Position numbers and translations under genes: made by a program. A stretch of DNA of 64,000 nt, taken from Pseudoxanthomonas sacheonensis. Its GTDB lineage: Bacteria; Pseudomonadota; Gammaproteobacteria; Xanthomonadales; Xanthomonadaceae. How positions within the stretch are numbered: position 1 is the stretch's first letter; the number at the start of each line of letters is the position of its first letter. The stretch is from contig NZ_PDWS01000017.1 in assembly GCF_010093305.1 (NCBI RefSeq), positions 33,315 to 97,314 on the forward strand, given 5' to 3'. This document shows positions 58,426 through 64,000 of the stretch, in pieces. The notes under the pieces are model-generated. The model did not search any database, had not been told where the DNA came from, and saw only the letters and a program-made list of their open reading frames with translations.

Positions 58426-58442
58426 ATATCGATAAACGATAT
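58426..58442 (+). promoter_or_regulatory. Palindromic operator before DUF2975 gene
   Basis: ATATCG ATAAA CGATAT is a perfect 6-bp palindrome 17 bp upstream of the DUF2975 ATG. It is probably bound by the Xre-type regulator encoded directly downstream of that gene. Confidence 0.6.
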
Positions 58443-58458
58443 AACCGGAGACCATGCC

Positions 58459-58971
58459 ATGACCCGTACCAGCGCCCAAGCCCTTGCCGTCGCCCGGCCA
58501 GTCATCCAGGGCCTGATCCTCCTCAACGCCCTCTACGCCCTGGTCATCGCCGGCCTGCTGGTCTGGAGCTTCTTCATAGAAGGCTGGCCACAACGGCCGC
58601 TCGGCTTCGACATGACCAACGCCCACCCGCTGGTGGGCCAGGGACTGCGCGCCATCGTCTTCATCGGCCTGGTGGGCGCGGCCATCGTCCACACCATCCT
58701 GCGGCGGTTGCTGGCCATCGTGGACACCGTGCGCGGCGGCGACCCCTTTATCCTGGAGAACGCCCAACGCCTGAACGCCATCGCCTGGAGCATCGCAGCG
58801 CTCGAAGGACTGCGGCTGATCGTCGCGGCGATTGCGGCGGTGGTGTGGGAACCGGGAAAGGTCGACGCGTTCTCGTTCGCCGCATGGCTGGCGGTGCTGC
58901 TGATGTTCGTCCTGGCCGGCGTGTTCGCCCACGGCGCAAGCATGCGCGCCGACCTTGAAGGCACGGTGTGA
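58459..58971 (+). CDS. DUF2975 membrane protein
   Basis: A 170-residue protein with four transmembrane segments. The DUF2975 feature GDPFILENAQRLNAIAWSIA lies between segments 2 and 3. RBS CGGAG nine bases before the ATG. One base separates it from the Xre gene; such DUF2975/Xre pairs are common. Role unknown. Confidence 0.88.
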   Translation: MTRTSAQALAVARPVIQGLILLNALYALVIAGLLVWSFFIEGWPQRPLGFDMTNAHPLVGQGLRAIVFIGLVGAAIVHTILRRLLAIVDTVRGGDPFILENAQRLNAIAWSIAALEGLRLIVAAIAAVVWEPGKVDAFSFAAWLAVLLMFVLAGVFAHGASMRADLEGTV

Positions 58972-58972
58972 C

Positions 58973-59230
58973 ATGGCGATCCTGGTACGGCTGGACGAAA
59001 AACTCCACGAACGGCGCATGACCCTGACCGAACTGGCCGCGCGCGTGGACATCACCGTCGCCAATCTGTCCATCCTCAAGACCGGCAAGGCGAAGGCGGT
59101 CCGCTTCTCCACGCTGGAAGCGATCTGCATCGCGTTGGACTGCCAGCCGGGGGAATTGCTGGAGTTCCGGCGGGAGGACCAGGGGGATATTGTGGTTTCT
59201 GCGGATACAAGCCGCGCAACACCCGCATGA
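58973..59230 (+). CDS. Xre-type (Cro/CI) regulator
   Basis: An 85-residue regulator with a single HTH (MTLTELAARVDITVANLSIL, KTGKAKAVRFSTLEAICIAL). It is of the YozG-like kind that accompanies DUF2975. The ATG at 58973 follows the previous stop by one base. Probably binds the palindrome at 58426 and regulates its own operon (inferred). Confidence 0.9.
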   Translation: MAILVRLDEKLHERRMTLTELAARVDITVANLSILKTGKAKAVRFSTLEAICIALDCQPGELLEFRREDQGDIVVSADTSRATPA

Positions 59231-59267
59231 AGAACAGCGAAGAAAAGCCCCTCATCGCGGGCCGGGC

Positions 59268-60539
59268 CTAGCGAAGCTGCTTAAGCATGTCCGCGATCGG
59301 GCCATGGACGATTTGCCTCAGCAATCGCGCCTCACCCGGGTTGACGAGCCCGTATTTTCCGCTTTCATGGCGCTCCAGCAGAAGAGTGGCCTCTCGTTCG
59401 ATCCTGTCCGCCAGTTCTTGCAGCATTCGGCTTGCGACGCTTTCCGGCAGTCCAAGTTCAAGACCGAGCGCCAGAATTTCCTTGCGGCTTACGTCGCCGA
59501 AATACTTGGCCTCTCCCATCGAAGTCACCAGCTCCGCACGGGCCCAGCCTTCTTGGTGATAGACATTGGTGGACAGCAGATCGTAATGAGGCGCCAGCTC
59601 AATTCCCCGAGAGGTCATGTAAAAACTCATGTTCTTGAGATGCGAATCGCCATTGCCCACCACCGCGTTGAAGACCGCCCACCGGAACAAGGCGGAGCGG
59701 GCGACCGCGCGTGTCCGGCATTCCTCGACAAGCCAGCGCAACGTGGCGGGTGTGGCTTGCTGATATTTGAAGGCGGCATCCAGAGACAAGAGCTGGCATG
59801 CATCCAGCACATGCAGACGACGCGCCGACCCAGGCGATCCTTCACGATCGAATCTGCGAACCAGGTAGACGGGCTCGGGAACATAATGCATTGCTACTTC
59901 CGGTACAGACAGCCCCACGGCACCGGCCAAACTCATCACAAACCATTCGTTGATTGCGCTATGCGGATAGAGATCGCTCTGTTGATGATCAGGCTTCAGA
60001 ATGTGCGTCGAAGCCACATTGCCCGTTGGCTCCCAAAGCTCGCCTTCATCCAGAACCACGGCAAGCTTGTGTTGTGCGCCGGCCATCGACATGCGTTTTG
60101 GAGCCCCGTGCGACAAGGGAACGCGAGGCAATGCACGGATCCGCTCGGAAAGGATCTCGTCCCTGAGCAACTCCAGGTGGCCCTCTTGGATATTTTGGCC
60201 CGGCGGCAGCAGCGTCAACGCACCAGCCGATTCGGGCCCATAGCGTTGCAACAGACCGAAGGCGTCGGCTTGAGCGACGCCCGCATCATGCGCCAGCAAC
60301 GTACGGGCGCCATCTTCTGGCAACAGATTGTCGAAAAACCATTGCACGGGACGGACCGAGCCGCCGTCGACGATCAGCCCTTGTGCGCGCGGCAGCGCTG
60401 GCGACAGATCGAAACCTTCAGCCGATCCCTGCCAGGCGGCGTCGTACTCCAACAACCAGACATTATTGGTTTCCCGCAGCTCGCCTACCCGAGTTCCCTC
60501 GAACCCTATCGTCAAAGTGCGGGGCGCTGGAATGCTCAC
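59268..60539 (-). CDS. hipA: HipA-type serine/threonine kinase toxin
   Basis: A 423-residue HipA-family protein. The N-terminal couple_hipA region starts TLTIGFEGTRVGELRETNNV, with FFDNLLPEDGARTLL. The kinase part has MSMAGAQHKLAVVLDEGE (ATP loop), the catalytic loop VGNGDSHLKNMSFY and the metal-binding LAPHYDLLST. HipA enzymes phosphorylate tRNA synthetases and cause growth arrest. It overlaps hipB by four bases (ATGA). The substrate may differ from that of E. coli HipA. Confidence 0.9.
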   Translation of the reverse strand: MSIPAPRTLTIGFEGTRVGELRETNNVWLLEYDAAWQGSAEGFDLSPALPRAQGLIVDGGSVRPVQWFFDNLLPEDGARTLLAHDAGVAQADAFGLLQRYGPESAGALTLLPPGQNIQEGHLELLRDEILSERIRALPRVPLSHGAPKRMSMAGAQHKLAVVLDEGELWEPTGNVASTHILKPDHQQSDLYPHSAINEWFVMSLAGAVGLSVPEVAMHYVPEPVYLVRRFDREGSPGSARRLHVLDACQLLSLDAAFKYQQATPATLRWLVEECRTRAVARSALFRWAVFNAVVGNGDSHLKNMSFYMTSRGIELAPHYDLLSTNVYHQEGWARAELVTSMGEAKYFGDVSRKEILALGLELGLPESVASRMLQELADRIEREATLLLERHESGKYGLVNPGEARLLRQIVHGPIADMLKQLR

Positions 60540-60787
60540 CTGCTTGGGCCTTTGCGGACTTTCCGTGGGGAGTCGGGGAAGTCCATCTCCAAAGAAATGC
60601 CCAGCTCTTGCAGGATGCGTAGTACTCGTCCCAATTGGACCGTGGGCTTGCCCGATTCGACGTCACGTAAAAAAACGTGGCTTGATCCGACAACGGCTGC
60701 CAGATCGTCCTGCCGCAACCCTTGTTGTTTCCGCGCAGTGCGAATCGCAGTGCCTATATCTTCAGCGCTGTTGATTGGGATACGCAT
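60536..60787 (-). CDS. hipB: HipB-type antitoxin
   Basis: An 83-residue Xre-type HTH protein (AIRTARKQQGLRQDDLAAVV, GSSHVFLRDVESGKPTVQLG) preceding hipA. It should neutralise HipA and repress the operon. ATG 60787 is chosen because the HTH begins at residue 12, as in HipB; the upstream part of the frame lies in the operator region. Confidence 0.88.
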   Translation of the reverse strand: MRIPINSAEDIGTAIRTARKQQGLRQDDLAAVVGSSHVFLRDVESGKPTVQLGRVLRILQELGISLEMDFPDSPRKVRKGPSR

Positions 60788-60798
60788 CGCCCCTCCAA

Positions 60799-60818
60799 AT
60801 CTAAGCCATAGCTTAGAT
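60799..60818 (-). promoter_or_regulatory. Palindromic operator of hipBA
   Basis: ATCTAAGC CATA GCTTAGAT is a perfect 8-bp inverted repeat 11 bp before the hipB start. Further half-sites (AGAGCTTATAAA near 60860 and GGCTTAGTTTTT near 60910) suggest two or three HipB binding sites, as in the multi-operator hip promoters. Confidence 0.7.
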
Positions 60819-60880
60819 AATGGCAGACTTTGATCCATGCAACAATAAAAACTAAACCAGAGCTTATAAATTTCGACAGG

Positions 60881-60896
60881 GGCTCTAAAAAGAGCC
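60881..60896 (-). terminator. Weak hairpin after purA
   Basis: GGCTCT AAAA AGAGCC lies after the purA stop. There is a TTTTT stretch on the minus strand but inside the loop, so the termination role is weak. Confidence 0.3.
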
Positions 60897-60930
60897 AAAA
60901 AGAAACTGTGGCTTAGTTTTTAGCGATTCT

Positions 60931-62312
<1,382 letters not shown>

Positions 62313-62326
62313 AGGGCGCTACACGG

Positions 62327-62375
62327 AAAAAGCCGGAGGGGAAGCACTCGTTCAGAGCAGCCCCATCCGGCTTTT
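62327..62375 (-). terminator. Possible terminator after hflC
   Basis: Arms AAAAGCCGGA (62327-62336) and TCCGGCTTTT (62366-62375) around a 29-nt loop. On the minus strand it ends GGCTTTTTCC, compatible with weak Rho-independent termination of the hflKC message ahead of purA. Confidence 0.45.
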
Positions 62376-62409
62376 GTGCATTATCCGGGTTTTGGGTGGC
62401 GGGGGCTAC

Positions 62410-62640
62410 CCTGCTCCGCACAAGCCCCTCTCCCGCTTGCGGGAGAGGGTGGCCGAAGAGCCTGCCCCGTACTTGATACGGGGCCGGGTGAGGGCCGCTT
62501 TTGGCCCCTCCCCTTGCTCGCGCAGCGAGTAGGGGGAGGTTGGGAGGGGGTGCTTTTGGCGGTGACACAAGAGCAACAGCGCCCTCATCCGGCCTGTCGG
62601 CCACCTTCCCCCGCAAAGCGGGGGAAGGACGCTTCGATCA
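62410..62640. repeat. Dispersed composite repeat region
   Basis: Contains CCCCTCTCCCGCTTGCGGGA, the CCCCGTACTTGATACGGGG hairpin also at 54.6 kb, GGTGAGGGCCGCTTTTGGCC and CCTTCCCCCGCAAAGCGGGG. No gene is evident in this stretch. Confidence 0.75.
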
Positions 62641-62650
62641 TTTTTTGGAA

Positions 62651-63514
62651 TTACCGATCGCTCTTCATGTACTGCAGGAACGGATCGTCCTTGTCCAGCA
62701 CGATCACGCTGTTGCCGTCGGAGAACGAAGTGCGGTAGGCCTCCAGGCTGCGCTGGAAGGCGTAGAACGCCGGATCGCGGTTGGCGGCTTCGGCATAGAT
62801 GCGGGCGGCTTCGGCGTCGCCCTCGCCCTTCAGCTTCTGCGAATCGCGTTCGGCTTCGGCCACCAGTACGGTCTGGTCGCGGTCGGCGGAGGCGCGGATG
62901 GTGCGGGCCTGTTCTTCGCCCTCGGCGCGCAGCTTGCTGGCCACCTGCATGCGCTGGGCGCGCATGCGCTCGTAGACCTGCTTGATGACTTCGCTGTCGG
63001 TGGGCAGGTCGATCTGCTTCAGGCGGATGTCGGTGATGTGCATGCCCAGCGTACCGGCGCCTTCGTTGATGGCGGTGAGCTGCTTGACCACGATGTCGTT
63101 GCGGTCGCCGGACACCAGCTGCTGCAAGGTGCGCGAGTTGATCTCGTTGCGCAGCGAGTCGGTGATGATGGGCGCCAGACGTTCGTTGGCGGTCTTTTCC
63201 TCGCCGCCGGTGGCGCGGTAGAAGGCGCGCACGTCGGAGATGTAGCCCACGGCGAAGAAGTCGACGCTGACGTCCTTGCGTTCCAGGGTCAGGTAGCGCT
63301 CCGGCGCGGTTTCCAGGATCTGGAAGCGGCGGTCGAACACGCGCGCGGTTTCCACCAGCGGCACCTTGAAATGCAGGCCCGGCTTGATGTCGGCGCGGAC
63401 CACCCGGCCCAGGTTCAACACCAGCGCGGTCTGGTCCTCGCGGACCACGTAGACCGAACCCAGCAGGCCGAACAGGACCACGGCTGCGATAGCGGCGTAA
63501 AGGGAAGTTTTCAT
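62651..63514 (-). CDS. hflC: Protease modulator HflC
   Basis: A 287-residue inner-membrane SPFH protein with one N-terminal transmembrane helix. With HflK it forms the large complex surrounding FtsH and affects its proteolysis. Characteristic are VREDQTALVLNLGRVVRADI, KPGLHFKVPLVETARVFDRR, IQSLETAPERYLTLE-type sequence and the C-terminal AYRTSFSDGNSVIVLDKDD. It overlaps hflK by four bases (ATGA). Confidence 0.94.
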   Translation of the reverse strand: MKTSLYAAIAAVVLFGLLGSVYVVREDQTALVLNLGRVVRADIKPGLHFKVPLVETARVFDRRFQILETAPERYLTLERKDVSVDFFAVGYISDVRAFYRATGGEEKTANERLAPIITDSLRNEINSRTLQQLVSGDRNDIVVKQLTAINEGAGTLGMHITDIRLKQIDLPTDSEVIKQVYERMRAQRMQVASKLRAEGEEQARTIRASADRDQTVLVAEAERDSQKLKGEGDAEAARIYAEAANRDPAFYAFQRSLEAYRTSFSDGNSVIVLDKDDPFLQYMKSDR

Positions 63515-63980
63515 CGTTCGACCTCCTCACGGCCGGTGGGTCGCGCGGGGCGTTCGCTCGAGCTGGAAGGCACGGTGCTGCGCACGGCCGGCATCACCAC
63601 GTCGTTGGGCAGCAGGGCGGGCGCGGGCGCCGCCGGCGCGCCGTTCTGCGCCGGCATGGGCACGTAGATCAGCTGCCTGCCGTCGCCGCCGACCACTTTG
63701 CGGTTCTGCGCCAGTACGTGCTGCACGGTCTCCAGCCACAGGCGCTTGCGGGTGACATCGGGCGCGGATTTGTATTGTTCCTGCAGCAGGCTGAAGCGGG
63801 CGGCGTCGCCGGTGGCGCGGGCCACGGCGGCGGTCTTGTAGCCGTCGGCGGCGGTGCGCAGGCGGGCGGCTTCGCCGCGGGCTTCGGGCACGACCTTGGC
63901 GGCGTAGGCCTGGGCCTGGGTGACCAGGCTTTCGCGCACCTGCTTGGGGGTGTTGTCCTTCTCGCAGGCAGGGTGGTCCT
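63511..63980 (-). CDS. hflK: Protease modulator HflK (C-terminal part)
   Basis: The C-terminal ~150 residues of HflK, continuing beyond the window. The segment with AQAYAAKVVPEARGEAARLR and RFSLLQEQYKSAPDVTRKRL is characteristic, followed by a Pro/Ala-rich tail. The upstream end cannot be fixed: the poly-G tract at 63982 and its surroundings read poorly against the family, so assembly quality is doubtful here. Confidence 0.85.
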
Positions 63981-63981
63981 T

Positions 63982-63998
63982 GGGGGGGGGGGGGGGGG
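63982..63998. other. Poly-G tract, probable artefact
   Basis: Seventeen consecutive G residues in the hflK coding region. Such tracts are typical of two-colour sequencing read ends and do not fit a coding region; likely a contig end or assembly problem. Confidence 0.7.
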
Positions 63999-64000
63999 CG

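Noticed and set aside
57950..58426. Plus-strand ORF of 158 codons
   Set aside because: Pro/Ala/Arg-rich shadow frame across the XAC0095-type remnant; the remnant frame is the meaningful one.

Overview
The window is high-GC gammaproteobacterial chromosome, most likely from the Xanthomonadaceae/Lysobacteraceae (Lysobacter, Pseudoxanthomonas, Luteimonas and relatives). Three things suggest this: the protein types (an XAC0095-type remnant, a lysyl-endopeptidase-type secreted protease, DUF2007 and DUF2242 proteins), the many short intergenic palindromes starting with GTAG, and the housekeeping set (rlmKL, tesB, bpt, purT, minCDE, gcvP, purA, hflKC). No rRNA, tRNA, CRISPR array, complete insertion sequence or prophage was seen.

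Layout. 0-7 kb: rlmKL, an alpha/beta hydrolase overlapping a MOSC gene, an AmpD-like amidase, tesB, a DUF2007 protein, and a sigma factor fused to a membrane domain. 7-16 kb: secreted EF-hand protein, PAP2-like protein, bpt, two lipoproteins, purT, then a compact SPFH / Arc-like / DUF4177 / 40-residue membrane peptide / PH-like gene run ending in an M15 peptidase. 15.6-27.6 kb: oxidoreductase, LysR regulator, isochorismatase-like lipoprotein, AlkA-type glycosylase, DUF423, an SRPBCC-like protein, a NarL/DesK-type two-component pair, a GNAT protein, minCDE and a YrbL-like protein. 27.7-37.4 kb: DUF4019 protein, an SmpA-OmpA lipoprotein and a giant YadA-like trimeric autotransporter (about 2705 residues), which looks like an adhesin-plus-partner operon of the Ata/TpgA kind. 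38.7-54.4 kb: M2 metallopeptidase, secreted lysyl-endopeptidase-like protease, Bcr/CflA efflux pump, glycine riboswitch with gcvP, MazG-like enzyme, GH30 glycosidase, diguanylate cyclase, methyltransferase, DUF2242 lipoprotein and a VOC protein. 54.7-58.3 kb: an accessory patch with integron-type attC sites, small cassette-like ORFs, a duplicated block of about 195 bp, repeated palindromes and a frameshifted XAC0095-type gene. 58.4-64 kb: DUF2975/Xre pair, hipBA-type toxin-antitoxin pair, purA, and hflC with a partial hflK that runs into a poly-G tract.

The most unusual points are the cassette array without a visible integrase (56.1-57.7 kb); an in-frame copy of a dispersed intergenic palindrome inside gcvP; the sigma factor with a C-terminal multi-pass membrane domain; the SPFH/Arc operon with two helically phased TTTGATATC boxes in its promoter; and at least five families of REP-like palindromes, two copies of which supply the stop codon of the preceding gene. 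Functions are inferred from recognisable motifs only; no database search was run.
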